A stretch of DNA of 64,000 nt, taken from positions 37,419,366 to 37,483,365 of the forward strand of contig CAIIXF020000001.1 of the NCBI GenBank assembly GCA_903813345.2. The letters run 5' to 3'. Below, one piece after another: positions 37,001 through 45,475 of this stretch. Origin of the DNA: Owenia fusiformis. Its lineage: Eukaryota > Annelida > Polychaeta > Sabellida > Oweniidae. The notes beneath the pieces were generated by a model that had not been told where the DNA came from, searched no databases, and worked only from the letters and a program-made list of their open reading frames with translations. Position 1 is the stretch's first letter, and every line of letters begins with the position of its first letter. The position numbers and the translations under genes are program-made.

Positions 37001-40000
37001 AGTAATGGGACAATATAACACTCATTCCAGTTATAGTTCTATTTAGTGGATGGTTGATAAAATATGTGTTATAACCATGGGATACCAATATTATTGTTAA
37101 CATATAATTGAATGCTGCTGTATTTCCAGATTGATTATAATCATTTCTGCCGACACATGAGGGAGCCTGGCAAGAAATGTGCTCAGTGTACCGCATGCTC
37201 TTTGTGGACAAATCCAGAAGTAAATACTCAATTATTTAACATTTTTGCAGAAATGTCTGTTTTTATGTCACCACCAAAAGTGGTGACATATTGTTATGGT
37301 CTCCGTTTTATGTCACCACCAAAAGTGGTGACATATTGTTATGGTCTCCGTTTTTTTGCGACGGCGTCCGGCGGTTGGTGGTTGGAGGTTGGCGTCCGGC
37401 GTCTGTAACAATTTCTTACAACTTCCTATAACTTAACAAATACTGTTTAGACTGACTTCAATTTTTTTCTAAATCATCTACATGTTCTCAGAAGTTCAAA
37501 TCTGACTTTAGATTTGACATTTGACCTTCAATGACCTTCTCAAGGTCAAAAAGGTCTTTTTTCAACTTGCTTCACATTGACTAAATTTTTTTTCAAAATC
37601 ATCTACATGTTCTCAGAAATTCAAATCTGACTTAAGATTTGACATTTGACCTTCAAATCTGACTTTAGATTTGACATTTGACCTTCAATGACCTTCTCAA
37701 GGTCAAAAAAGGTCAAAAAGGTCTGTTTTCAACTTGCTTCAAATTGACTAAATTTTTTTTTCAAAATCATCTAAGTGTTCTCAGAAATTCAAATCTGAGT
37801 TAAGATTTGACTTAAGATTTGACATCTGACCTTCAATGACCTTCTCAAGGTCAAAAAAGGTCAAAAATGTCTGTTTTCAACTTGCTTCAAATTGACTAAA
37901 TTTTTTTTTCAAAATCATCTACGTGTTCTCAGAAATTCAAATCTGACTTAAGATTTGACATTTGACCTTCAATGACCTTCTCAAGGTCAAAAAAGGTCAA
38001 AAAGGTCTGTTTTCAACTTGCTTCAAATTGACTAAAAAAAAATTTCAAAATCATCTACATGTTCTCAGAAATTCAAATCTGACTTTAGATTTGACATTTG
38101 ACCTTCAATGACCTTCTCAAAGTCAAAAAAGGTCAAAAAGGTCTTTTTTCAACTTGCTTCAAATTGACTAAATTTTTTTTTTTCAAAATCATCTACATGT
38201 TCTCAGAAATTCAAATCTGACTTTAGATTTGACATTTGACCTTCAATGACCTTCTCAAGGTCAAAAAAGGTCAAAAAGGTCTGTTTTCAACTTGCTTCAA
38301 ATTGACTAAAAAAAATTTTCAAAATCATCTATGTGTTCTCAGAAATTCAAATCTGACTTTAGATTTGACTTAAGATTTGACATTTGACCTTCAATGACCT
38401 TCTCAAAGTCAAAAAAGGTCAAAAAGGTCTTTTTTCAACTTGCTTCAAATTGACTAAATTTTTTTTTCAAAATCATCTACATGTTCTCAGAAATTCAAAT
38501 CTGACTTTAGATTTGACATTTGACCTTCAATGACCTTCTCAATGTCAAAAAAGGTCAAAAAGGTATTTTTTCATCTTGCTTCAAATTGACTAAATTTTTT
38601 TTCAAAATCATCTACATGTTCTCAGAAATTCAATAATGTCTTTAGATTTGACATTTGACCTTCAATGACCTTGTCAAGGTCAAAAAAGGTCAAAAAGGTC
38701 TTTTTTCAACTTGCTTCAAATTGACTAATTTTTTTTTTCAAAATCATCTACATGTTCTCAGAAATTCAAATCTGACTTTAGATTTGACATTTGACCTTCA
38801 ATGACCTTCTCAATGTCAAAAAAGGTCAAAAAGGTATTTTTTCATCTTGCTTCAAATTGACTAAATTTTTTTTCAAAATCATCTACATGTTCTCAGAAAT
38901 TCAAATATGACTTTAGATTTGACATTTGACCTTCAATGACCTTGTCAAGGTCAAAAAAGGTCAAAAAGGTCTTTTTTCAACTTGCTTCAAATTGACTAAT
39001 TTTTTTTTTCAAAATCATCTACATGTTCTCAGAAATTCAAATCTGACTTTAGATTTGACATTTGACCTTTAATGACCTTCTCAAGGTCAAAAAAGGTCAA
39101 AAAGGTCTGTTTTCAACTTGCTTCAAATTGACCAAATTTTTTTTTCAAAATCATCTTCATCTTTTCAGAAGTTCAAAGGACGATTCTCGGTTTGGAGAAC
39201 AGTCTCCTGGGCTAATAATTTTTTTCATGAAAAATATAGAAATATTACCCAAATTAAACTATGAATATTCAAAAGAGGACATTTAAATCTACAAGATGTA
39301 AAGATAACAAATTGGTCTGAAGCAGGGATAATGCTCAAATAGACCGATTCAATATAAATACAAGTCTCGATTCGGGGAAAGAAGTCCATCAGTGTACTGA
39401 GCTAATATTTTTTTGCGAAAAATCAAGAAATATTACCCAAATTAAATTATGACTATTCAAAAGAAGACATTCAAATCTTTATTATGTAAAAAAATCAAAT
39501 TTGTCCGAAGCAGGGATAATGCTCATTCAGATTGATGAACTTCGTTCTCCAAACCGAGAATCGTCCTTTGACTTTACAAGTTCTCAGAAATTCAAATCTG
39601 ACTTAAGTTTGAACTCATAATATTGTGAGCAACTAGGTGGTGACATTTTGTCATGTTAATGCCTTGTTTGACATTGGTGTTTGTGTCAATTGTAACATGA
39701 AATTATTTTCATTTTCTTTAATAAATTTTGAACTTAAGGAAATGTGTAGCATGATGTCATGTCACAAAAAGTTTATTATTAATTCTGAATGAACTTAACA
39801 AATTAATTTTGAATTTGTCAATACAAATCAAACAGTAATCCCTGCCTCATCTAGGATTAATCATGATTAACATGTATGGTGCTGACTGTAGTTATATTAT
39901 TAATAAGTTTATTGGTCTCTTTAACATGTAATGTACATCGAGATAAGTCCAATAAAGCAAATAACAAATAAAACATTCATGTACATGCATGGCAAAACAA

Positions 40001-42381
40001 TTCTTACAATCTAATTTTAACAATCACTAAGTACTTTACTAAACAGCATAAAATGATTTCACATCAGTTTTGTTTAACAACTCTTTGGTAATATTGTGAA
40101 CTCTTGTAAAATAATCACCAATTATTTCATTAATTGCATCATCGTGCGCTAACAGGGAGTATAAAAATAGACTACTTGTATTAAAATGAGAAAAACTATT
40201 GTTTATACTTTTTATTTTACTGAGATATTGAGATCGAGCTAGTTTTAGTTCTGATTGAGAACAACAAAAAAGAACGTGTTCTTCATCACCTATTGTATTT
40301 TTTGAATTACAAAAGAAACAAAATCGTTTCGATTTTTCTACTTTGAAGTATCGACCTCTTTCAATTGGGAAGTTATGCATCGATAACCGTACCTTAGAAA
40401 TAGATTGTCTATAGGTGGAGTTCTGTAAATTAAGATAACTTTCTCTTTTATATGCATGTTTTACTAGTTTATAGCTTCTGAATTTACCTGGAGCATCATT
40501 TGGTCTATTGATGTCTTGCATAAACGCGCTTTTGTATTCTTTTTCTAAATTTGTCATTGTAGATTTAATTAAATTATCAATTTTGACTTGATCACATGTA
40601 TCGAATTTTTGTATATCAATATTTTTATTGGATATCGACAAAATCCGAGTGATAAATGAAAAGAAGCTCCAATGCCCTGCTTCATGTGAGTCTTCCTCAT
40701 GTTTACTAAAAAATAAATGAATATGAATCAGTTGGTGACTTTTTCAAGTGAAACCAAAATTTTAGAGTACTAACTAATATATTAATGAGCAGCGGGTATC
40801 TGCCCAATTCAGCCTTAGCTGATACGTTACTGCAGTTATTATTGACGCGTAATACCTGTTTGCAATATCTATTGTGTAACTTCTCAAACGGAAATAAATT
40901 ATTTAAAAGTACTTCCTTCAAGGATTTGTCTTTTAACTTTACAATATCTGTAGCCAAAACATCAGAAGCATAGAGTGCAATCGGTTTAACTAAAGTGTCA
41001 AATAATTTTATCTGAGATTTCACATTACTATTATAAAAAGCATTTTTGACTGCATATTGAGCCTTTAGTGCTTTTGAGTACAAAACATTGTATGCAGATT
41101 TAAAATTACCGTTTTGATGAAATGTTACACCCAAATAACAATAGTTTGCACACTGTGTAACTATGCTATTACCAAATTTAAAGATATTTTTCTTTTTAGT
41201 TTCATTAAATATCACCACTTTGGTTTTGTTAATGTTAACATTTAATTTCCATGTATTACAATATTTTTCAAATTTGTTCAGCATCAGCTGTAATCCTTTC
41301 GCTGTCTTACTAAACAATACTATATCATCGGCATACATCAATGTGTTGATTTTGTTTCCGTCTAGAATATAAGGATCAAAATTTACATCGTTAAACAGAG
41401 ATGGAACATCATTAAGATATATATTAAATAACATCGGACTCAAGTTACAGCCTTGTCTAGTCCCTACATTACTGGGAAAGTGTTCTGTAAAACCACCTTT
41501 TAGCTTGACTCTGCATTCAGTATTCACATACATATGTTCGATAACACTAATAAAGCGACTACTTAAGCCTATTTTATGAAGTTTATAGAATAATCCTTGT
41601 CGCCATACTGTGTCAAATGCACGTTTAAGATCAACAAAACATGCAAATAACGGCTTTTTTATTGCTCTCATGGACTTAATATATATAATATATAATTGAA
41701 TTACACAGAAGCTTTCTTTAATATTGAACTCTTATCCACAGGAGGATGATGAGCGTGCTGTGAAGCAGATAAAAGAAGATGCAGAAAAAGCCAGGAAGGC
41801 AGAAGGTACAAGATGTATTATTATTAAGGACATTGTACCCTTACATACTTGTATTACTGTCATGACTCATTACTGTTCAAAATTCAATATTTAACTCCTC
41901 CGTGCCACTTGTCTGACCTTACTTTATATCCACTTATATTATATTGTATTACATACCTAGCGAAGCATTTGTATGGAAGTCAATGGGAAAGTTAGCGAGC
42001 TATATCCACCGATATTGCCCGATTACCCCGATATAGCCCGCTTACCTCGTTTTGATATTAGATTTCTTTAATAACCATGATAATATCATGACGTCACGTC
42101 ATTGACAAAGTAACCATGGGAACAAAGGCATGTAATACATCAGTTATGTCACTATGACGTGAAATATGCCTTCGTTCTTGCCCAAATATAGAGCCTCCCA
42201 AGGTCGGCCTATATTGGGAGAACTCAGGCATATTTCACGTCATAGTGACATAACCTCTAAATATACCAGGTATATAATCAACAATATATTTTTGATAGGT
42301 TATACAGATGACAAGTTGATAGGGGCTCCTGAAGAACCAGCTGCCAAGAAACGAAAGTCAAACGGGAATCGTGTAGGGTGA
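15797..42381 (+). CDS. RNF216: E3 ubiquitin-protein ligase RNF216 (TRIAD3), RING-IBR-RING; 17 exons, 5' end not found
   Basis: RBR-type ubiquitin ligase, which takes ubiquitin from an E2 onto its own Cys before passing it to substrates. Exons: 15797-16083, 16264-16368, 16819-16921, 17235-19177, 24765-24974, 27648-27749, 28459-28570, 28833-28964, 29414-29544, 35008-35196, 35381-35529, 36051-36135, 36474-36571, 36796-36928, 37130-37219, 41742-41805, 42299-42381. All have GT-AG borders and matching phases; total about 1,338 codons, longer than the human protein (about 866-923) because of a long disordered N-terminal half. Order: a CUE-like helical segment (first exon), acidic/Ser-rich and Pro-rich disorder, IDLT repeats, a second CUE-like segment ([14 protein letters not shown]), a conserved central region, RING1 ([16 protein letters not shown]...HLFCEECL), IBR, RING2 with catalytic Cys in KSDGCNKM, the [16 protein letters not shown] region, and a basic tail. 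The first exon begins mid-codon, so an upstream exon is missing. The largest exon has a frameshift near 18521-18560. Confidence 0.93.
16264..16368 (+). CDS. RNF216: RNF216 exon: acidic Ser-rich linker
   Basis: 105 nt, acceptor tgtttcag, donor GTAAAT, phase 1 in and out. It encodes [20 protein letters not shown], a likely disordered, phosphorylatable segment. Confidence 0.8.
16819..16921 (+). CDS. RNF216: RNF216 exon
   Basis: 103 nt, acceptor cttgtag, donor CAG/GTATGG. It encodes [20 protein letters not shown], and ends in a split Arg codon completed by the next exon. Confidence 0.8.
17235..19177 (+). CDS. RNF216: RNF216 large exon (disordered N-terminal half) with a frameshift
   Basis: 1,943 nt, acceptor ttccag, donor GTAAGT. 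Reads in one frame to a stop at 18559-18561 (Ser/Pro/Thr/Lys-rich). Reading in the next frame is open from 18521 to the donor, with no stop. The exon is one base too long for its phases, so a single-base gain or a 5-base loss in the A-run/ATTCA repeats (18519-18540) would explain it. Features: four TIDLT/S motifs (18235-18352), a 21-residue tandem duplication (18355-18480), a coiled-coil-like [20 protein letters not shown] segment just after the shift, and a PPPPPP run near the end. It may be a real frame break in this allele, an assembly indel, or an unrecognised tiny intron. Confidence 0.85.
18235..18352 (+). repeat. RNF216: Four in-frame TIDLT/S motifs (SUMO-interaction-like) in RNF216
   Basis: STIDLTK, NTIDLSI, PTIDLTK and PTIDLTK fall within 39 residues. 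The core I-D-L-T resembles the SUMO-interacting motif V/I-x-D-L-T of proteins such as RNF4. The DNA of the last two copies is close to a direct repeat. Confidence 0.75.
19832..20734. mobile_element. Foldback element A in RNF216 intron (903 bp)
   Basis: Arms of about 450 bp with ends CACAGGCTGGTA...TACCAGCCTGTG, and a 5-bp duplication AATAA (19827-19831 and 20735-20739). The motif tttgtccgctgtgacggagc occurs four times: once in each outer end (19853-19874, 20692-20713) and as an inner hairpin (20288-20307, 20331-20350). No ORF of note. Confidence 0.9.
21590..22830. repeat. Array of GTTGACC/GGTCAAC repeats and hairpins
   Basis: Includes two near-identical copies of cctcaa-n-tgaaatactc-n-attctgattgg (about 21590 and 21650), a hairpin from gttgacctctggggaggtcaac (22055-22120), and two copies of a unit of about 170 bp (22365 and 22535) rich in caattgttaacctctc and gccagttgacct. 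A 206-codon open frame over it encodes repeated peptide and is not taken as a gene. Confidence 0.8.
23165..23290. repeat. Hairpin of about 50-bp arms
   Basis: gtgatatcattttatcgcc and its complement flank gttgatatcaaatatcaac and its complement around gagtgagcgaagcgaatgag. It lies inside the 20.96-24.56 kb element. Confidence 0.8.
24765..24974 (+). CDS. RNF216: RNF216 exon: second CUE-like segment
   Basis: 70 codons, phase 0 both sides; acceptor acttcag, donor CAG/GTAAGG. It encodes [20 protein letters not shown] and [11 protein letters not shown], the FPD...LL pattern of a ubiquitin-binding CUE-like fold. Confidence 0.88.
24975..27647 (+). other. RNF216 intron, no other gene seen
   Basis: AT-rich with many A/T runs (25900-26700). 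A GC-richer patch at 25700-25800 and aagatggc/aaaatggc phrases at 27330-27510 are the only landmarks. Confidence 0.5.
27648..27749 (+). CDS. RNF216: RNF216 exon
   Basis: 34 codons, phase 0 both sides; acceptor ttttcag, donor AAG/GTAAAT. It encodes [20 protein letters not shown], part of the conserved region before the RBR. Confidence 0.88.
28459..28570 (+). CDS. RNF216: RNF216 exon
   Basis: 112 nt, phase 0 to 1; acceptor attccag, donor AAG/GTACTT. It encodes [20 protein letters not shown], an amphipathic helical piece that matches the pre-RBR region of the family. Confidence 0.88.
28833..28964 (+). CDS. RNF216: RNF216 exon
   Basis: 132 nt, phase 1 to 1; acceptor attacag, donor GCAG/GTTAGT. 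It encodes [20 protein letters not shown] and a beta-rich stretch. Confidence 0.86.
29414..29544 (+). CDS. RNF216: RNF216 exon
   Basis: 131 nt, phase 1 to 0; acceptor attctag, donor GAA/GTATGT. It encodes [20 protein letters not shown] then [14 protein letters not shown]. The next intron holds the 5-kb palindrome. Confidence 0.87.
29695..29765. repeat. Two-copy tandem repeat, about 38 bp
   Basis: ttgaataatcct-n-aagattcttt followed by aaaaagtcaaa occurs twice in a row with one base difference. Confidence 0.85.
29909..34980. mobile_element. Giant palindrome (5.07 kb) in RNF216 intron, long TIRs made of tandem repeats
   Basis: Ends TACTCTAAGAGCGAGG...CCTCGCTCTTAGAGTA are inverted. The unique outer 450 bp of the left arm (29909-30360) returns inverted at 34530-34980 with few changes. 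Inside, each arm is built from degenerate units of about 180 bp containing gttccacactacaaaacca and gatattgtacaattcttcaaa (in opposite sense in the two arms). The flanks suggest a TA or CCA duplication (29906-29910; 34979-34983). No transposase is seen. A smaller dispersed element is nested near the middle. Confidence 0.88.
32052..32395. mobile_element. Nested MITE-like element, copy 1
   Basis: About 340 bp matching 62551-62885 over its whole length (for example ggaaaactaaagatttatacaataatgtatta and ggaatagattggtaggt in common order). Ends GAGAATCAGATC / GATCTGATTC are inverted. Confidence 0.8.
35008..35196 (+). CDS. RNF216: RNF216 exon: RING1
   Basis: 63 codons; acceptor ttttcag, donor CAG/GTATTA. 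It encodes [20 protein letters not shown] and [18 protein letters not shown], the Cys/His array of RING1, close to the vertebrate HLFCKECLIKYSQEAVFG. It starts 27 bp after the right end of the intronic palindrome. Confidence 0.95.
35381..35529 (+). CDS. RNF216: RNF216 exon: RING1 end and IBR start
   Basis: 149 nt; acceptor tgtttcag, donor AAG/GTATGT. It encodes [19 protein letters not shown] and a linker with [12 protein letters not shown]. Confidence 0.95.
36051..36135 (+). CDS. RNF216: RNF216 exon: IBR
   Basis: 85 nt; acceptor gttgtag, donor AAG/GTAAAC. It encodes [20 protein letters not shown] and CQNSSCMK, four zinc-binding Cys of the in-between-RING domain. Confidence 0.95.
36474..36571 (+). 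CDS. RNF216: RNF216 exon: IBR end
   Basis: 98 nt; acceptor gttgcag, donor GTAAGT. It encodes [20 protein letters not shown], then a helical linker whose last codon (Phe) is completed by the next exon. Confidence 0.95.
36796..36928 (+). CDS. RNF216: RNF216 exon: RING2 with catalytic Cys
   Basis: 133 nt; acceptor ttgtag, donor GTAAGT. It encodes [39 protein letters not shown]. The Cys of SDGC (codon 36869-36871) aligns with the ubiquitin-accepting Cys of RBR ligases. All zinc ligands are kept. Confidence 0.96.
37130..37219 (+). CDS. RNF216: RNF216 exon: post-RING2
   Basis: 30 codons; acceptor atttccag, donor GAA/GTAAAT. It encodes [20 protein letters not shown] and CSLWTNPE, a family-specific Cys/His-rich extension. 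Confidence 0.96.
37256..39665. mobile_element. TGTCACCACC element with tandem core, copy 1 (RNF216 intron)
   Basis: Starts with a doubled 49-bp head (TGTCACCACCAAAAGTGGTGACA), then a GC-rich ggcgtccggcg stretch, then about a dozen units of 135-165 bp (ttgcttcaaattgacta, catgttctcagaaattcaaa, gacatttgaccttcaatgacc, aaggtcaaaaaggtc). Ends ACTAGGTGGTGACATTTTG, giving inverted termini TGTCACCACC/GGTGGTGACA. The same layout recurs at 42588-43165. No ORF. Confidence 0.9.
39174..39573. mobile_element. MITE nested at the end of the tandem core (400 bp)
   Basis: Inverted ends CAAAGGACGATTCTCGGTTTGGAGAA (39174-39200) and its complement (39547-39573). The interior holds two related halves (gaaatattacccaaattaaa and gaagcagggataatgctca each twice). 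It sits between gaagttca-type sequence of the host repeat on both sides. Confidence 0.85.
39900..41671 (-). pseudogene. 5'-truncated LINE (reverse transcriptase and C-terminal zinc motif), antisense in the RNF216 intron
   Basis: From 41671 to 40706 one ORF of 321 residues spans the RT palm: [13 protein letters not shown] (first catalytic Asp), [29 protein letters not shown] (catalytic DD), [12 protein letters not shown]. The frame then slips by one at 40700-40710 and continues to 40039 with [19 protein letters not shown] and [10 protein letters not shown], a CCHC-like zinc motif. The fingers, the endonuclease and any ORF1 are missing, as in typical 5' truncation. The frame is otherwise clean, so the copy is fairly recent. 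The end near 39900 is set only by lack of further similarity. Confidence 0.88.
41742..41805 (+). CDS. RNF216: RNF216 exon: charged tail
   Basis: 64 nt; acceptor tccacag, donor AAG/GTACAA. It encodes [20 protein letters not shown], like the EDDQRLIEEIQKEGEAE segment in vertebrates. It lies 70 bp past the 5' end of the antisense LINE. Confidence 0.93.
42141..42254. repeat. Perfect 28-bp-arm hairpin just before the last RNF216 exon
   Basis: TTATGTCACTATGACGTG, continuing gaaatatgcct, is exactly inverted 58 bp later (42227-42254). An inner gcccaaatatag/ctatattggg pair extends the fold. A small MITE or a structured RNA in the last intron. Confidence 0.85.
42299..42381 (+). CDS. RNF216: RNF216 last coding exon
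   Basis: Acceptor ttgatag; encodes [20 protein letters not shown] and SNGNRVG, then stop TGA 42379-42381. The KKRK cluster could be a nuclear localisation signal. The 3' UTR appears to run into a repeat at 42588. Confidence 0.85.
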
Positions 42382-42587
42382 GGCTGTGTTACAGATTGCA
42401 TTAGGACAATTCCAAATCACACCTGAATGATGGCTTGGAAAAGAGATGACTGGACTTACTGTTCAAATGCTTTGAACTGTGGTTCCTGAATGACATAAGA
42501 ATGTCCTACTATATTAAGACCCCTCACGTCCTGATCTGCTATAATGGTGCTATAAAAAGACAATCAGACATTATGTTTCCAAGTTGT

Positions 42588-43165
42588 TATGTCACCACCA
42601 AAGAGTGGTGACATATTGTTATGGTATTGTTTTTTGTGACGGTGATCGGCGGTTGGCGATCAGCAATTGGCGGTTGACGATCGGGGGGTGGCGGTTGGCG
42701 TCTGTAACAAATTCTTAAAACTTCAAATAACTTAACAAATACTGTTTAGACTGACTTTAGTTTTTTTTAATTATCTACAAGTTTTCAGAAGTTCAAATCA
42801 GACTTAACATTTAAGATTTGACCTTCAATGACCTTTTCAAAGTCAAGAAAGATAAAGAAGGCCAAAAAGGTATTTTTTCAACTTGCTTCAAATTGACCAA
42901 TTTTTTTTTCAAAATCATCTAGAAGTCCTCAAAAGTTCAAATCCAAAGATAATTTTGACCTTCAATGACATTCTCAAGGTCAAAAAGATCTTTTTTCAAC
43001 TTGCTTCAAATTGACCATTTTTTTCAAAATCATCTACAAGTTCTCATAAGTTCAAATCTGACTTTAGATTTGAGATTTCACCTTCAATGACCTTCTCAGG
43101 GTCAAAAAGGTATTTTTTCAACTTGCTTCAAATTGACCAACTAGGTGGTGACATTTTGTCATGTT
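42588..43165. mobile_element. TGTCACCACC element, copy 2 (3-4 core units)
   Basis: Same head (TGTCACCACCAAAGAGTGGTGACATATTGTTATGG is the homologous segment), GC-rich ggcggttggcg, core units of about 120-140 bp and the same tail aactaggtggtgacattttgtcatg as copy 1. It begins about 200 bp after the RNF216 stop, so may supply its 3' UTR. Confidence 0.88.
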
Positions 43166-43445
43166 AATGCCATGTTTTATATGTTGTTATATTATCCTCA
43201 CAGTATTCTGCTAAACTAGTCTTTATGTTTAAAATTCTAAAAGGATTATTAGAGCAGTCTCATCCCATTGGGCAACATGTTATACACATATTAGGTTTTG
43301 GTATATGAAATGTTCACTCAGTCACCAATAAGTTTGACAAAAGTATTAAACAAAACTGTTTTATAGGTGTTTTTACTCATGACATATTTATTCATTGCAT
43401 CTTCTTACATTAATTCAGGCACATGTATTTCAGAGGGAAACAAGT

Positions 43446-43896
43446 TGTCTGAATTCAGACAGAAACATTCCTTAGCTAAACATATAGTGTATCTTATACT
43501 TGAATATTCTGTGTCTGAATTCAGGCAGCGGCTTTCTAATCTATAAGAAACCTAAATTTTCACTGTCTGAATTCAGACACAACTTGATAATAGTAAGATG
43601 AATTTGTTTATCTCTTGTGTCTGAATTCAGACACAGGCTTTTCCATATTAGAAAACAGAAGCTGATTTCAACTGTCTGAATTCAGACACAATTTGATAAT
43701 AGTAAGATGAATTTGTTTATCTTATGTGTTGTGTCTGAATTCAGACAGTGGAAATCAGTATCAATTTTCTCAGATTGAAATCTTGTCTGAATTCAGACAC
43801 ATAAACAAATTCATCTCACTATAATGAGACTGTGTCTGAATTCAGACATAGGCTTTTCCATGTTAGAAAACTGATTCAACTGTCTGAATTCAGACA
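43446..43896. repeat. Palindrome array 1 (nine copies of TGTCTGAATTCAGACA)
   Basis: Copies start at 43446, 43512, 43564, 43618, 43673, 43732, 43784, 43833 and 43881; eight are perfect and 43512 ends GGCA. Spacing is 48-66 bp. Spacers come in two kinds, some in inverted orientation (tagtaagatgaatttgttta and its complement; ggcttttccat-n-ttagaaaac). Confidence 0.95.
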
Positions 43897-44722
43897 TGGA
43901 CTGGTCATAGTGAGGTGAACCCTAATTAAGTTATGCAATGTTGCATATGACCACATTATCCATACTTTTCTGACAGAAATGGACATAATATACTCTAATT
44001 CACATCAAAGTAATTAGAAAATAACAATTTCTTTTTATATATGGTTCTCAGTGACAGTTCTCATGGTTTAATCTACTGTATATCATTACAAAATGTATAT
44101 GTTCAACCTTAAGTTCATCAAATTGTATGTCTGACTACTTTAATAATATATTTCAGCACATATTTTTGAGTACACTCAGTACATACAGAAAAAGTTGTCA
44201 AGTTATTCCATTCCATTTCATTTGATTTTTCATTTATTTGATCCTTTTAACTTAGAGATGTTAACGTACATTCTGCATCACATGATTGAAGCTGATTTAA
44301 AATTGATGAACTATTTACAATCAAATTCTTTTGTTAATAACTATTATGATACTAGTATAGTAACTATATAGTAAATATAAAAGGTATAATATACAATGTA
44401 CAACCCAAGGGAAAAGTGAACCATGTCACTTTCACTTCATTTGATAGATCTTTGACAATTTGTAGCTGTCAAAATACTAGATTAATAGTATTTATCTGTG
44501 TGTCTCGAATTGTGGCGGGGGGGGGGGGGGGGGCGTCAATGTTTTTTTTAAATTTTGTAAGTTGATCTTATTTCTGATTTGTTGTGGGATTCAATTAATT
44601 GGACTGTGTTAAAGCGAATGCTTAACTTCAATTTTAAGTTCCCTGTCAATAGTCATGGTACAGTAGATGCCATTGGATATAAAGTTTGCCGTGTTCAATT
44701 GATATCCCGTTAAAAGTAAATT
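43897..44722. other. Gene-free stretch with an 18-base G-run
   Basis: No gene seen. A G homopolymer at about 44515-44534 may be poorly assembled. Confidence 0.4.
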
Positions 44723-45475
44723 TTAATGTCCAATTTCCACAACCAAACCAATCTTCACTGCTTCACCAGGACTCATTCTATATCCTACTATGTATTCCAT
44801 CTCAGACTTCTGTCTTATTTGAAGGGGTCTCTGGTTTCCCCCTGATTTAATGGACATTTGCTGGTTACAACCTGAAATAGTATAGATTAAACAGTTTTAT
44901 CTATGTTATCATGAAGACTCAACTTGACGGATGGACAGACAAAAGCAGACAGACACTCCTAATAATAAAGAAAAATAACAAAATAAGCGGGAAAATAACA
45001 CACTTCAAATTTCATATGGAGTGTAATGGAATATAATAATTTTAGTGGAATATACCTTTTTGACCATTATTGTGTTTTGATTCAATGTAATGCTCATACC
45101 TTTTTCTGCAGACCTTGACTTTGTTCGTTCAATAATGCTGTTAGGATTAATCACTTTCTTTTTTGACTCATGTGTATGTCCTTCTCATATAGCCATGAGA
45201 GTTTGACCGGATTTTCTGAAATATTAATTATCAGTCTATCAATGTCAAGTAAGAATAAGTTAATTAATTAAGTAGAATTTAAAGCAAACAAAATTTTTTT
45301 TAAAATTAAATATACATTTTGATGATGGTGTTACATACTTGCAGTGCAAATATAGATTCCTTCCAATATATGCAAACTCTCTTTGTTCACTGACTTTTGT
45401 CACTTTGTATAGCTCGGCAAGTCGATATTCAAATGATATCGGCCCTGTTTCAAATGTTGGTACCTTAGTTGCCAT
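44723..45475 (-). pseudogene. Small three-exon gene of unknown function with an internal TGA
   Basis: Exons 45339-45475 (ATG start, donor GTATGT), 45100-45215 (acceptor ATTTCAG, donor GTATGA) and 44723-44871 (acceptor ATTTCAG, stop TAA) join in matching phases, about 134 codons. Exon 1 encodes MATKVPTFETGPISFEYRLA and EQREFAYIGRNLYLHC; exon 3 encodes EMEYIVGYRMSPGEAVKIGL then VVEIGH. A TGA at 45185-45187 interrupts exon 2. Using a weaker acceptor inside exon 2 (taacag) would skip that TGA and keep the frame. Not recognised as any family. It could be a working gene with that shorter exon, or a pseudogene. Confidence 0.4.

Noticed and set aside
37112-37408. 98-codon ORF after RNF216 exon 37130-37219
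   Set aside because: Read-through of the exon past its donor into the TGTCACCACC repeat.
44515-44534. G-run as a quadruplex element
   Set aside because: Plain homopolymer, likely of uncertain length in the assembly; no supporting context.
45185-45187. Selenocysteine reading of the TGA
   Set aside because: No SECIS-like element seen and no known selenoprotein family; nonsense or splice choice is simpler.
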